64,000 nucleotides of DNA from Mesolinea sp040772305 (GTDB taxonomy: Bacteria; Chloroflexota; Anaerolineae; Anaerolineales; Anaerolineaceae). The stretch is from assembly GCA_040772305.1 (NCBI GenBank), contig JAXGYK010000003.1:62001-126000 (forward strand), in the 5' to 3' direction. Of this stretch, positions 35,816 through 46,069 are shown piece by piece (the first letter of the stretch is position 1; each line of letters begins with the position of its first letter). A program made the translations under genes and the position numbers. Below the pieces are notes generated by a model that was given only the letters and a program-made list of their open reading frames with translations, had not been told where the DNA came from and made no database searches.

Positions 35816-36300
35816 TGTAGGATTGTCAAACAGCTTGGATAGTGAGTTTCAAATAATCTAAAGGGCTCAGGAACTTCAGCGGTCGCATCGGGATCTTGTT
35901 CGTACACTGATTATGTCTTCTCAATTGTGCTTGGAAATCTTCAAACGAAAAGAACCTTAGCACAGTCATAAAAATTCCCATTATGCCTGGGAGTATAGGG
36001 CTTGATCCACTTGTGCCTGACAGCATGCTCGCTAAGATATCTCTGGGAGAGGTTAGGTCTGTCCTTGTCTTCCCTCTTGCTGTAGTGGCTGGAGAACTTA
36101 AACCTACTATCCATTTGCTGGCAAAAGTGTACTACCTTTTGAACGAAATTTGCAGGACAAAAAGTGTCTGCCTGTTTAATATGCTCCCAAATATCTTAGC
36201 AGCTATATTGACCAGTTTAGTTTGCACCCTTTTTACAGGCTCTAGGAAGATATTTAATGCCTATTTACATCCGTTGTCCCATAGGCATGAGACAAGAATC
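35816..36300 (-). mobile_element. Decayed IS481-like element relic
   Basis: The left edge carries an end close to that of the intact element at 42808 (TGTAGGATTGTCAAAC versus TGTTGGTTTGTCAAAC), and 35826-36026 still encodes the transposase C-terminus (RFFSFEDFQAQLRRHN, IPMRPLKFLSPLDYLKL). Similarity fades to about 36300 through substitutions and deletions, and the N-terminal half is missing. It lies between the FGGY kinase and aldolase genes, opposite in direction to the intact copy. The right border is approximate. Confidence 0.72.
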
Positions 36301-36466
36301 AACTATAGCCATCCTGCGGGCAACGAAGATCTAAAAAGTTAATTATTCGATCATATTTTTCCGCCTTTTAACGAGGCTGCAGAGGATATAAGGCGATATT
36401 GTTATTACCGTAGCATCACTCGCATGTATCAATAAATCAATAACTGGTAGGGCTCTACATAAAAAA

Positions 36467-37987
36467 CTATGAATCAGAGCTTAAACTGGTCATCAGATCC
36501 TTTGTTTTGAGGTATAGGTCTGTATAAATCTGCAATTGCTTCCTGTAAACCGGGAAGGTACTGGGATCCGGACGAACGATATCTTGAAATTCGAGGATTT
36601 TATCAACCTGTGCCAAACTATCGAATTCGCCAGTTGCATAAGCAGCCAAAATAGCATTGCCATAGGGAGCCCCAAACACACTACCGATATATATTTCCTT
36701 TTCGGTAACGTTTGAAACTATCTGCATCCATTTCTTCGAGAGCGTTCCTCCTCCTACAGCAATGATCCGCGATGTTGACATCCCGATCTCACGGTAGCCT
36801 ATAAGGTGCTGAGCAATCCCAAAAGCCACTCCTTCCAGGATGGCATTATACATATCGGCCCGAGTATGCTTGAGAGTCAAACCAAAGAATACACCCTTGG
36901 CGTTGGGATCATTAATTGGTGTTCGCTCTCCGCTAAAATATGGCAAAACAATCAACCCATTTGAACCTGCAGGAACATCTTTAATGACATCCTGCAAAAG
37001 GGTATAGGCATTGATACCTTCTGTAGCCTGCCTTTCAAGCAGGTCAGGTGTAAGGTTATCCCTGAACCACTTCGTAAGCGTGCCTGTTGTAGACATTCCA
37101 GAAGCAACCATATATGTATCTTCGAAGTGGTAGGGGCCAGCCCAGTATCGCTTGTCGGTAACTAGTTGTGGCACTACATGGATCATGTAGACAGAAGAGC
37201 CAAACATAATGAGAAGATCCCCCGGGTTGATAACACCAGTACCTACAGCATCAGCAGCGGCATCCGCCGTTCCTACAATAACCGGTGTACCAACCAGCAA
37301 TCCGGTAGCCAAAGCAGCTTCATCAGTCACGTAACCAGCGATCTCGTTCGTCCATTTAGTTTCTGCAAGCTGATCTGGGCGACAGAATTCAGCCAAGTTT
37401 TCGTAATCCCAATCGTTTTTATCAAGATCGTACATGGGCGTGAAATAAGCAGCAGTATAGCGATCAATCACATACTTACCTGTAAGTTTTGCAACCATGT
37501 AGGTTGATGCGGTGATAAAGCGGGCAGTTTTAGCATAGATTTCGGGGCGATTTTCTTTTATCCACAGTATTTTTGGGCCTATAGATTGTGAGGTAATGGG
37601 ATTGCCATATTTTTCGAGAATGTAATCATCGCCCAATTTGTTGCGCAGGTATTCGATCTGTTTTTTGGCTCGTACGTCGATACCATAAAGGATCGCTTTC
37701 GAGAGAGGGTTAAGGTTTTCATCCACAGGCAGGCAGCAGGGACCAATGGCACTACAACCAACTGCTTTGATCATTTTTGGGTCAACACCAGATTCGAATA
37801 AAATCTCCCGGGAGATATAGCACAGATCACCCCACCAAGCCGTTTCAGCATCATGTTCCGCAAAACCTGGTTGAGGTATAAGCATGTCATGTTTACGACT
37901 TGCTTTGGCCACAATTTTGCCAGTCGCATCCATGAGCACACCCTTGCTTTCATAAGTTCCAGCATCAATACCGAGATAATAGTTCAC
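36467..37987 (-). CDS. FGGY-family carbohydrate kinase, xylulokinase-like
   Basis: The 506-residue protein has the FGGY layout: IDAGTYESKGVLMD at the N-terminus, GTADAAADAVGTG in the middle, PYFSGERTPINDPNAKG and the ATP-binding AVGGGTLSKKWMQI. It phosphorylates a keto- or alditol sugar in the cytosol. It starts with GTG at 37987, preceded by GTAGGAG. It ends the transporter-dehydrogenase set and probably traps the imported sugar. Confidence 0.88.
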   Translation of the reverse strand: MNYYLGIDAGTYESKGVLMDATGKIVAKASRKHDMLIPQPGFAEHDAETAWWGDLCYISREILFESGVDPKMIKAVGCSAIGPCCLPVDENLNPLSKAILYGIDVRAKKQIEYLRNKLGDDYILEKYGNPITSQSIGPKILWIKENRPEIYAKTARFITASTYMVAKLTGKYVIDRYTAAYFTPMYDLDKNDWDYENLAEFCRPDQLAETKWTNEIAGYVTDEAALATGLLVGTPVIVGTADAAADAVGTGVINPGDLLIMFGSSVYMIHVVPQLVTDKRYWAGPYHFEDTYMVASGMSTTGTLTKWFRDNLTPDLLERQATEGINAYTLLQDVIKDVPAGSNGLIVLPYFSGERTPINDPNAKGVFFGLTLKHTRADMYNAILEGVAFGIAQHLIGYREIGMSTSRIIAVGGGTLSKKWMQIVSNVTEKEIYIGSVFGAPYGNAILAAYATGEFDSLAQVDKILEFQDIVRPDPSTFPVYRKQLQIYTDLYLKTKDLMTSLSSDS

Positions 37988-38008
37988 TATTTCTCCTACT
38001 TATTTCAA

Positions 38009-39013
38009 TCATAGCTTGATGATTTGATTACAGTCGGCGGATTCATGCAAGGCATCAATCATCCTAATCACCTCCAGACTTTCGTCCGGCGTGATGATCG
38101 TAGGCTGTTCGCCTTTCTGGACGCATGAAATGAAGTAATCCATTTGAATCTGATATGGATCCAAATCACTATCGAATGGTAGGCTCTGCTTACCGTGCTC
38201 CTGTGTCCAAGTTTCCAGCTTGCTAACTGTTGATGATCGATCGGCGATGGTAGCACCGGCAGCATACATATACTCCAAGGTCATTCGAGTACCTACAATC
38301 TGAACAGAGAAACTAAACGGATAACCTTTTTGCATGTTAAAAGAGACTTCGGCAACTGCATGCGTGCCATTCTTATGAAAAATGTTTGCAAACACATTAT
38401 TGTAACAGCCGGTTTCATCTTGTTTGGCATTGGCAAAACAATAGCTAAAAGGCCCTAAGAGGTATCTGAGATAGTCCACATCGTGCACAAGCATATCGTG
38501 CATAGCACCACCACCCAGCTCAGGGTCAAAAAGCCATTTGCTATAACTAGAGTCTCGAGAAGATACGCGTCTCAGATGAATCATAAGGATTTCACCAAAC
38601 TGGCCTTCATCTGCAAGTCTTTTAATCACATCGTAACCTGGCCAGAAACGTACAACTTGTGCAGTCATAAAGATAATACCTGTACGTTTTACCGCATCGA
38701 TCAAGGTTTGACACTTGATTTGATTGCGTTCTAGGGGTTTCTCGCATAGAACATGAATATCTCGCTCAGCGCAGATACGGACATAATGCTCGTGCAAAAA
38801 GGTAGGCACACAAATCACTGCAAAATCCGGCTCCAGATCATCTAACATATCTATTGCGTCTGTATAAAAAGGAATGTCGGATTCTTGAGCTAATTTTTGT
38901 GCCTTGTCTGCATCGATATCACATACCCCGACAAGCTCAGCTTCTGTATTGTTTTTGATTGCTTTTACATGACTGCGGGCAATCAAACCACAGCCTATAA
39001 TCACTGCACGCAT
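38009..39013 (-). CDS. Gfo/Idh/MocA family oxidoreductase 1
   Basis: The 334-residue protein has an N-terminal Rossmann fold (IGCGLIARSHVKAI) and the CEKPLERN motif with the catalytic Lys (Lys in EKP). The C-terminal domain contains HDMLVHDVDYLRYL. It oxidises or reduces a sugar or polyol with NAD(P). AAGGAG precedes the ATG. It lies between kinase and permease genes. Confidence 0.87.
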   Translation of the reverse strand: MRAVIIGCGLIARSHVKAIKNNTEAELVGVCDIDADKAQKLAQESDIPFYTDAIDMLDDLEPDFAVICVPTFLHEHYVRICAERDIHVLCEKPLERNQIKCQTLIDAVKRTGIIFMTAQVVRFWPGYDVIKRLADEGQFGEILMIHLRRVSSRDSSYSKWLFDPELGGGAMHDMLVHDVDYLRYLLGPFSYCFANAKQDETGCYNNVFANIFHKNGTHAVAEVSFNMQKGYPFSFSVQIVGTRMTLEYMYAAGATIADRSSTVSKLETWTQEHGKQSLPFDSDLDPYQIQMDYFISCVQKGEQPTIITPDESLEVIRMIDALHESADCNQIIKL

Positions 39014-39071
39014 AGTTCTCCTTATTGAGACGGACCGAGTCTAAATCTAAGCTATCATCTGACTAAAATAA

Positions 39072-40016
39072 TTATTTATTGCGCATTTTTGCAGTTGTAA
39101 TACTATCGAAAGCGATTGCCAGAGCTAAAACAAGACCCTTAATGATCATTTGATAGTATTCACTCACGTTCATGATGATCAGGCCATTGCTAAGCACGCC
39201 AATGATCAAAGCACCAATGATGGCACCAAAGATCTTGCCTTCGCCACCACTGATACTGATACCGCCCAGAACGGCCGCGGTCAAAACATCCATCTCGAAA
39301 CCTTTTCCAACCACTGGGCTGCCCGAATTAATTCTGCCCATCATGATGATTGCAGCAAGACCGCTGAGAAAACCCGAAAGCGTATACGCAATTGTTTTGA
39401 CTTTTTTGGTATCAATACCCGATAACCTGGCTACCTCTTCGTTGCTGCCGATCGCGTAGAAATAACGACCGATATAGGCCTTATTCAGGATAAACCAGCC
39501 CAAGAACACAACAATTGCAGCGATGATTACCGGAACTGGAATAGGTCCGATGTGTCCCTGACCCAAATATTTAACGGAATCGGACAAACCATAAATATTG
39601 CGTCCTGAGGACACAATAAAAGCGATGCCTAAAAGAACCTGCTGCATGGCAAGCGTGGCAATCAGGGGTGGAACGCGTGTTGTGGAGATAAACAGTCCAT
39701 TCAGCAGCCCTACTAATGTTGCAAAACCAATCCCGATCAAACAGGCAAGCAAGGGGTTTACATTGTAGTTGTACATCAGGGTAGCTGAAATAACGCCAAC
39801 TGCGGGCAGCTGAGCACCTACCGAAAGGTCAATACCACCTGAAATCAGCACGAAAGCCATTCCAATAGTAATGATCACCAGCATCGAGATCTGTCTGAGG
39901 ATATTGATACCATTACTGGCAGTAAAAAACACCGGATTACCTAAGGTGAATGCTACAACTAAAAATAGCAGGATTATTACAATGCCATACTTTCTAAAGA
40001 AAGCGTTACTGTTCAT
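39072..40016 (-). CDS. Ribose-type sugar ABC transporter permease
   Basis: The 314-residue membrane protein is an RbsC-like permease with about eight to ten helices and signature blocks: ISGGIDLSVGA, GLLNGLFISTTRVPPLIATL, AIGSNEEVARLSGID and VLGGISISGGEGKIFG. It forms the channel of the importer with the neighbouring ATPase. GAGG precedes the ATG. Confidence 0.92.
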   Translation of the reverse strand: MNSNAFFRKYGIVIILLFLVVAFTLGNPVFFTASNGINILRQISMLVIITIGMAFVLISGGIDLSVGAQLPAVGVISATLMYNYNVNPLLACLIGIGFATLVGLLNGLFISTTRVPPLIATLAMQQVLLGIAFIVSSGRNIYGLSDSVKYLGQGHIGPIPVPVIIAAIVVFLGWFILNKAYIGRYFYAIGSNEEVARLSGIDTKKVKTIAYTLSGFLSGLAAIIMMGRINSGSPVVGKGFEMDVLTAAVLGGISISGGEGKIFGAIIGALIIGVLSNGLIIMNVSEYYQMIIKGLVLALAIAFDSITTAKMRNK

Positions 40017-40029
40017 AGGACCTCTTATC

Positions 40030-41514
40030 TTATTTCGTACCTGATGCGTAATCCAGGATCTGTCGTTTTACAAACCTCTCTCGAGGTAGTTCAGTCACTG
40101 CTTCACCCTCAGAGAGGATGAGCATTCGATGGCAAAGGCCAATCATCTCGTCAATTTCTGAGGAGATCAGGATGATAGCTAAACCTTGCCGCGCCAAGTC
40201 GTTAATGAGATAGTAAAACTCTTTTTTGGCGCCAACGTCTATACCGCGTGTGGGCTCATCCATTATGATCACCTTTGGTGTACTTGCCAGCCACTTTGCC
40301 AGGACCAGTTTCTGCTGGTTCCCGCCACTTAATGTAGCAGCTGCCTGAGAATCTTCCCGTAAGCGAACCTGAAGTAAGTCAATATACTGATCGACGATGG
40401 CTTTTTCCTTGCTGGCTGAAATAATCGTATTCTTCTGAATTTCTCTTAGAATAGCCAAAGTGACATTCCAGCGAACGGAAAGATTGCCGATAATGCCTTG
40501 ATGTTTGCGATCTTCCGGGATCATCACAATGCCATGCGCGATCGCTTCAATGGGATTGCTAATTGAGATCTTTTTGCCTTCCAGATAAATATCACCACCT
40601 AAAAGCCTGTCGGCCCCAAAGATTGCACGTGCTGTTTCAGTTCGCCTTGCTCCTACCAGACCTTCTAATCCGAAAACCTCACCCGAACGGACTGAGAAAC
40701 TGATGTCCTTAAAACTGGCCCCCTTCAAGTTGCGGACTTCGATCACGGTTTCCCCTATCTCGGTATTAATTTCAGGATATACATCCTCAAGGGTTTCGTT
40801 GATCATGTCACTGATGATCTGGGCGCGATTTGTATCCTTGGTCAGATACGTAGATATTTTTTTACCGTCTCGCAATACTGTTACCCGGTCACTGATCTCA
40901 AATATCTCTTCCAGTCGATGCGAAATATAAATGATCGAGACACCCATCTTTTTGAGCTGTTGGATGATCTTAAAAAGAATCTCAACTTCTTTCTCTGTGA
41001 GCGGGGCTGTAGGCTCGTCAAGGATGAGCACTTTTACTTTTTGACTGATGGCTTTGGCAATTTCTACCACTTGCATATGGGCAACCGGAAGCTCTCTAAT
41101 CAAAGTCTCGGGATGGATATCCAGTTCAAAAACTTTAAGCACTTCCTCGGCCTTGCTGTAAACCTGTTTGAGATCAAAAAGACCGTTAGGGAAAAGTTCC
41201 TGGCCTAAGAAGATATTCTCTGCAACTGATAAGGAAGGAATGAGATTCAGTTCTTGATATACCACCTCGATTCCAATCCTGGTAGAAAGTGCAGGTGTCA
41301 TCTCGCTATAGCTTTTGCCTTCATACATGATGCTTCCACCATCGGGCTGAACTGCACCAGAGATAATCTTGATCATGGTTGATTTTCCAGCACCATTGGC
41401 CCCAACCAGGGCATGAACTTCGCCCCGATTGATATCAAAGTCGATGTCTTCAAGGACCTTGACACCAGAATAAGACTTGCTGATATCGGATAATGAAAGG
41501 ATTCTCGCATTCAT
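40030..41514 (-). CDS. Ribose-type sugar ABC transporter ATP-binding protein (two domains)
   Basis: The 494-residue protein has two ABC domains. The first has Walker A GANGAGKST, the signature region LPVAHMQVVEIAKA (weak LSGGQ) and Walker B LILDEPTAPL. The second has LEGLVGARRTE in place of Walker A, the signature LSGGNQQKLVLAKWL and MDEPTRGIDVGAK. This is the usual RbsA/MglA design. It energises uptake by the adjacent permease. Confidence 0.93.
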   Translation of the reverse strand: MNARILSLSDISKSYSGVKVLEDIDFDINRGEVHALVGANGAGKSTMIKIISGAVQPDGGSIMYEGKSYSEMTPALSTRIGIEVVYQELNLIPSLSVAENIFLGQELFPNGLFDLKQVYSKAEEVLKVFELDIHPETLIRELPVAHMQVVEIAKAISQKVKVLILDEPTAPLTEKEVEILFKIIQQLKKMGVSIIYISHRLEEIFEISDRVTVLRDGKKISTYLTKDTNRAQIISDMINETLEDVYPEINTEIGETVIEVRNLKGASFKDISFSVRSGEVFGLEGLVGARRTETARAIFGADRLLGGDIYLEGKKISISNPIEAIAHGIVMIPEDRKHQGIIGNLSVRWNVTLAILREIQKNTIISASKEKAIVDQYIDLLQVRLREDSQAAATLSGGNQQKLVLAKWLASTPKVIIMDEPTRGIDVGAKKEFYYLINDLARQGLAIILISSEIDEMIGLCHRMLILSEGEAVTELPRERFVKRQILDYASGTK

Positions 41515-41581
41515 ATGTCACCTGGAAACCCGGGATGATCAGTCTCGAAGAGAAACTGACCATCCCTAATACTAAAGTTGA

Positions 41582-42547
41582 TTATTGAAGGAAATCCTTC
41601 GCATTGTCAATAGTGATCTGAATCTGCGGGAAATACACGACAGCTTCGAAGGGATTCCCATTTTTGATGTCGTAAGCAGTTTGGATCATCTGTTCGCCGA
41701 TAGCATTGAGGTCAAGGTGGATAGTAGATCTGTAGATCGTGTTCTCTGAGATCAATTTTACTGCCTCGGGTAGTGCATCTACAGCAAAGAGCCCAAAGTC
41801 GTCAGCCGCTTTACCAGCTGCAACTACTGACTCGTAAATACCCAGAATGCCAGCGTCATCGATACCAATCACGACCTTCATGTTAGGGTGTGCTTGCATA
41901 AAAGCTTCGCCAACTTCAATACCTTCGTTCTGGTAGCCTGCCTGGGCAATGGCAACGATTTCAGCATTGGGTGCCTCAATGGGCAATGCCTCCGTAATAC
42001 CCACTTCCCGGTCCAGACAAACCTGGTTGAGAGGATAGTTAGCTATACCAACCTCAACCCTTTCGCCTTCGGGGAAGGTTTCCTTGATCCAGGCAGCAGC
42101 ATTCCTAGCGAGGGTACGGCCGATTTCAACGTTATCCAGGCCAAAATAAGCATCATCATATTCCAAATCGGTATCAAAGGCGATTACGAACATGCCCTGA
42201 TCTTTTGCTTTCAACAAGATATCTTTCGCCGACTCGTTATCGAAGGCATGGATGATAATGCCATCGTATTTCGCATTAACAAAATTTTCGACGGCTTCTC
42301 TCTGCTTCAGCGGATCTGCTTTGGCGTCGCTCATAACCAATTCGATATTTAGCGATTTGGCCTTTTCAAGCATGTAGTTATACATGTTTGCATGAGCAGG
42401 GTTAGAAATATCTTGGAAGGAAACTCCAACTGTCATCTTTTCAGTAGCTGCAGGCGCTGCAGCCTGTTCTGAAGCAGCTGGGGCACAGGCGGCTACCAAA
42501 ATCGCAATTAATGCGATTGACAAAATCCTATACAAATTCTTTTTCAT
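41582..42547 (-). CDS. Sugar ABC transporter substrate-binding lipoprotein
   Basis: The 321-residue protein has a lipoprotein signal (MKKNLYRILSIALIAILVAAC, lipobox VAAC) followed by an Ala-rich linker and a periplasmic binding protein of the LacI/RbsB type (VGVSFQDISNPAHANMYN, IIIHAFDNESAKDIL, VIAFDTDL, VIGIDDAGILGIYE). It captures the sugar outside the membrane. TAGGAG precedes the ATG. The sugar is unknown. Confidence 0.92.
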   Translation of the reverse strand: MKKNLYRILSIALIAILVAACAPAASEQAAAPAATEKMTVGVSFQDISNPAHANMYNYMLEKAKSLNIELVMSDAKADPLKQREAVENFVNAKYDGIIIHAFDNESAKDILLKAKDQGMFVIAFDTDLEYDDAYFGLDNVEIGRTLARNAAAWIKETFPEGERVEVGIANYPLNQVCLDREVGITEALPIEAPNAEIVAIAQAGYQNEGIEVGEAFMQAHPNMKVVIGIDDAGILGIYESVVAAGKAADDFGLFAVDALPEAVKLISENTIYRSTIHLDLNAIGEQMIQTAYDIKNGNPFEAVVYFPQIQITIDNAKDFLQ

Positions 42548-42807
42548 TACTTCTCCTATTTATTTTAGTGTTTGATTTTCCAATTCAAAAAAAGGGGCAG
42601 TATCTTATCAATGTCCTCCTTTCGAGATAATCTTTCTCATCGATTATCCCTGTACAAATCAGTACATCAAAATATTTGATAGGAATCAATACCTTTCCAA
42701 AGAAAAACTTGCATCAATCGACTGGATTGTCTTTGCACACAGATGCCCTAAGTTAACGATATCGTTGGTATCGCAAACTTCACAGGGCGAATGAGCATAT
42801 TTTACTG

Positions 42808-43873
42808 TGTTGGTTTACGATACATCTTGGACAGTGAAGTAAAAGAATAATGCAGGAAGTGGTATCACTGATATTGTTATTGCGCTAAACAAAAAACAAT
42901 ATGGAGGAGCCACAACCTGCAATGGATAAGATAACACAGGAGATGAAATACCGGTACTCTTTGGTGAACTACGCTCTCAAATATGGGGTAAGCAAAGCAA
43001 GCAGAAGATACAACCGGGCGCGAAGTTATATTTACTATTGGCTCAAGCGGTTTGATGGAGCAATAGGCTCTTTAGCGGCCAAATCGCGCAGGCCTCATCA
43101 CCATCCCAATCAACATACCCAGGAAGAGATTGCCCTAATCATTCGCTACCGCAGGCGGAATGCGGAGCTGGGATTGTTGGAGTTTTGGTTCAAACTGAGG
43201 GAAGTGGGATACACCCGTCATTACGTCAGTTTATATCGCGTGGAACAAAGGGAAGGGTTAGAGCGGTCCAGGAAACCCAGGCAGAAAGGGCCTCCTCCCA
43301 AACCTTATGAGGCGATGCTGTATCCCGGCCAGCGGGTACAAATTGACGTCAAACATGTTCCCAGAGAGTGTATCCAAGATAAAACATGGGGAAAGTATTA
43401 TCAGTACACAGCCATTGATGAATACAGCCGCCTGAGATACCTGGCTGCTTATCAGCAGGCGGACACCTTCTCCTCAGCTGATTTCATCAGCAAGGCCGTC
43501 CGTTGGTTTTCCTCCCACGGTATTCGTATTGACTGTGTCCAGACGGACAATGGCCCGGAGTTCACCAGCCACTACAGCAAGAGGGAAGGCAACGACAGAC
43601 CTAACCTCTTCCAGAGATACCTTAGCGAGCATGCCATCAAATACAAGCGGATCAAGCCCTATACGCCGCGGCATAACGGCAAGGTGGAAAGGAGCCACAG
43701 GGAAGATCAAAAACGTTTTTATGACCGTGCCAAGTTCTTTTCCTTTGAAGATTTCCAAACACAATTGAGAAGACACAATCAGCGTACGAACAAGATCCCG
43801 ATGCGACCGCTTAAGTTCCTGAGCCCTTTAGATTATTTGAAACTCACTGTCCAATATGTTTGACAAACCAACA
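42808..43873 (+). mobile_element. IS481-like insertion sequence with 27-bp target duplication
   Basis: The 1066-bp element has 30-bp ends that match at TGTTGGTTT and TGGACAGTGA (left 42808-42837, right 43844-43873 reversed). Exact 27-bp direct repeats flank it at 42781-42807 and 43874-43900. The interrupted gene proves that one copy was created by insertion. The duplication is longer than is usual for IS481-family elements. Confidence 0.93.
42901..43863 (+). CDS. IS481-like DDE transposase
   Basis: The protein of up to 320 residues has an N-terminal helix-turn-helix region (VNYALKYGVSKASRRYN) and an integrase core with catalytic Asp in VQIDVKHV, Asp in VQTDNGPEF and Glu in KVERSHREDQ, with the typical ending LKFLSPLDYLKL. 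An alternative ATG at 42922 is also preceded by GGAGG at 13 nt. The gene is complete and may be active. Confidence 0.92.
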   Translation: MEEPQPAMDKITQEMKYRYSLVNYALKYGVSKASRRYNRARSYIYYWLKRFDGAIGSLAAKSRRPHHHPNQHTQEEIALIIRYRRRNAELGLLEFWFKLREVGYTRHYVSLYRVEQREGLERSRKPRQKGPPPKPYEAMLYPGQRVQIDVKHVPRECIQDKTWGKYYQYTAIDEYSRLRYLAAYQQADTFSSADFISKAVRWFSSHGIRIDCVQTDNGPEFTSHYSKREGNDRPNLFQRYLSEHAIKYKRIKPYTPRHNGKVERSHREDQKRFYDRAKFFSFEDFQTQLRRHNQRTNKIPMRPLKFLSPLDYLKLTVQYV

Positions 43874-44905
43874 CACAGGGCGAATGAGCATATTTTACTG
43901 GAAAGCTAAGGTCGATCGTCGCAACGCCTTGACCTACATTTTGGACATAGGTGGCATCGGTAAGAATGCCTCGCGATGCAAACCAGGAATGTTTGATCTT
44001 GTTCTCCTGAGCTACTCTTTTTACGAGCTGTACTAATCCAGGAGGTGGAATAACCCCATTTAGAGTTCCCCGTCCATGAAATGAATACATGTTAATTGCC
44101 GGCCCATCGCCGGTTGCGGAGCTGAACACCTCTTCAAGCCCGGGGCTATCTGAAGCTAAACAGACGTCCAAGGCAATTGCAATATCTGGCTTGATCAAAT
44201 TGGCTGCGGTCATTGCCCCATGCATATTATGTTCTTCCTGAACGGACCCAACAATATACAGATCACAATCCAGAGCAGAATCTGCTAGCTGTTCCGCGCA
44301 TAACACAAGCGCCACACAGCCACCACGATTATCGATTGAAGTGCCAGTAACATAACTACCTTGGAGTTCTTCAAAATGAGGCCGGTAAACCACGGAATCG
44401 CCGATGTTGATGCCTAGGTCAAGAACCTCCTGTTTAGTACGCACTCCAACGTCTACAAATAGAGAGGGGATGGGAGTAACAAGTTCCTTCTCGGAAGCAC
44501 TCATCACGTGGTAAGATTTTTCACCCACCACTGCATTAATTAATCGGTCGTCCTGCGTTTGGACTAACAAGGCCAAGCCAGGAACTATTTTATCCGGTAC
44601 ACTGCCGTTTTTATTCAATCGTAAATAGCCATTCTCAGCAATGTTGGTTACAACAAACCCGATCTGATCCATATGGGCAAAGAGCATGACTTTGGGTTGA
44701 TTATTATTAGAGGAAGCTGCCTTAAAGTAGGCTATCACGTTTCCGAGTCGGTCAATTTTTACTTCATCAGCATACTTTGCTAAGTCTTCTTTTAATCGGT
44801 ATGCCATTCGTTTTTCATAACCAGACCCGGATGGAATAAGCATATAGTCTCTAAGCAAATTCTTTGCATTTAGCATAGCAGCTCCCTCTTATCTTCTGAT
44901 CAGAA

Positions 44906-46048
44906 TCAGATTACTAGTTCTGGAGTCTTTGCGCGCCAGTCTGGCATTTTTACAGGCAAAGAACCACGCTGAATAGAAAGCTCGGAAAGGTTGGCAACTG
45001 AACTCCACTCACAAGCTTTATATACGTCCACTGGATTGCTAATCTCGCCCCGAATGGTTTTGATGAAATCTTGGACAACGTAGTAGTCGCCCCCACAGGA
45101 GTTATAGTCACCGTTAGCCGCAAGTTTTTGGGCTCCAAGGGGCATATTGCGGTAGTTTTCGGGTAAGAGGTCGCTGTAACTCCAGAGATCTTCCCAAAGA
45201 ATGCCTCGCGAGGGTTTTACTTTTCCGTCTGAAAAGTAGATGCGGTCCATGGATTCCTGACCCAAAGGACCTCTGCCCGTCTCCAAGGCTCCCTTAGTAC
45301 CCTGGAGTGCAAAGTAAGCATTTTGATTAGGCCGAGGCGACATTACATCAACCCGGATATTAATAAATTTTCCACTCTTCAGACGAAGTAAGGTGGTAGT
45401 TGTGTCTTCCTGACGAAAATCTGGATCAACATAATTGCCACTGCCATAGCTAACCACGGTATCTATCTGGTCATCCCGAAAGAAAGACATCAGGGGACCG
45501 AGGCAATGAGTTGGATAGAATGAACCCCGTTTTCCTACTTGCCAGTATTTCCGCCAACTATCTTTCCCATTGGGGTAAACAAGCCAGCTACGGATATCTT
45601 CAATGTACTCACTTTCACCATAGTAAATTTCGCCAAAACGTCCTTGATCGATCAATTTATTAACGAGGACAACATCTGGGCGATAATTGTAATTTTCGCA
45701 CATCATAAAAACACGATCTGAAGCCTCAACAGCCTGTTTCAACCAAAAGAGTTCCTCAAGGAAAGAATTGGCAGGAACTTCACACAAGACATGTTTGCCG
45801 GATTTGAGGGCTGTGATCGACTGAGAAACGTGGAGCTGCATCGGAGTAGCAACCATAATGGCATCTAAATCGCTATCTGCCATATCTTCAAAAAAACGGT
45901 ATCGTTTGTCAATCTTATACTGATCTGCAAGACTCTCCAACTTAGCCGGATCTGCCTCACAAAAGGCTGCTACCTTCACATCTGGCATATCAACAAAGCC
46001 ATCAAAATAATTTAAACCTCTGGCACCTACTATTCCTAGTCGGATCAT
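44906..46048 (-). CDS. Gfo/Idh/MocA family oxidoreductase 2
   Basis: The protein of about 380 residues has a Rossmann start (LGIVGARGLNYFDGF) and the CEVPANSF motif where many relatives have CEKP, so the usual Lys is replaced by Val. The C-terminal domain has GKRGSFYPTHCLGP and DTTTTLLRLKSG. It probably acts on a sugar or its derivative. Two adjacent ATG codons exist; the second at 46048 has better spacing from AAGGAGGG. Confidence 0.85.
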   Translation of the reverse strand: MIRLGIVGARGLNYFDGFVDMPDVKVAAFCEADPAKLESLADQYKIDKRYRFFEDMADSDLDAIMVATPMQLHVSQSITALKSGKHVLCEVPANSFLEELFWLKQAVEASDRVFMMCENYNYRPDVVLVNKLIDQGRFGEIYYGESEYIEDIRSWLVYPNGKDSWRKYWQVGKRGSFYPTHCLGPLMSFFRDDQIDTVVSYGSGNYVDPDFRQEDTTTTLLRLKSGKFINIRVDVMSPRPNQNAYFALQGTKGALETGRGPLGQESMDRIYFSDGKVKPSRGILWEDLWSYSDLLPENYRNMPLGAQKLAANGDYNSCGGDYYVVQDFIKTIRGEISNPVDVYKACEWSSVANLSELSIQRGSLPVKMPDWRAKTPELVI

Positions 46049-46069
46049 CATCCCTCCTTAGTTTTGTTT

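Larger units (their letters stand above)
42686..44876 (-). pseudogene. M42 family aminopeptidase gene split by an IS481-like element
   Basis: The 5' part (44876 to 43874) encodes an M42 peptidase: AHMDQIGFVV (metal His/Asp), GTSIDNRGG (bridging Asp), SVQEEHNMHGA (catalytic Glu pair), ALDVCLASD (Asp) and KYAHSPC (last His). Reading then runs into the IS and stops at 43833 with 13 foreign residues. The missing end is found on the other side of the IS at 42686-42780, in phase. Joining the parts and removing one copy of the 27-bp duplication gives exactly 366 codons (365 residues), normal for the family. The interruption removes about 31 native residues. M42 enzymes are cytosolic aminopeptidases or glycosidase-like relatives. 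Confidence 0.92.

Noticed and set aside
35816..43873. Composite transposon formed by two related IS copies around the sugar operon
   Set aside because: The right copy has its own 27-bp duplication inside the M42 gene, and the left copy is badly decayed, so they inserted independently.
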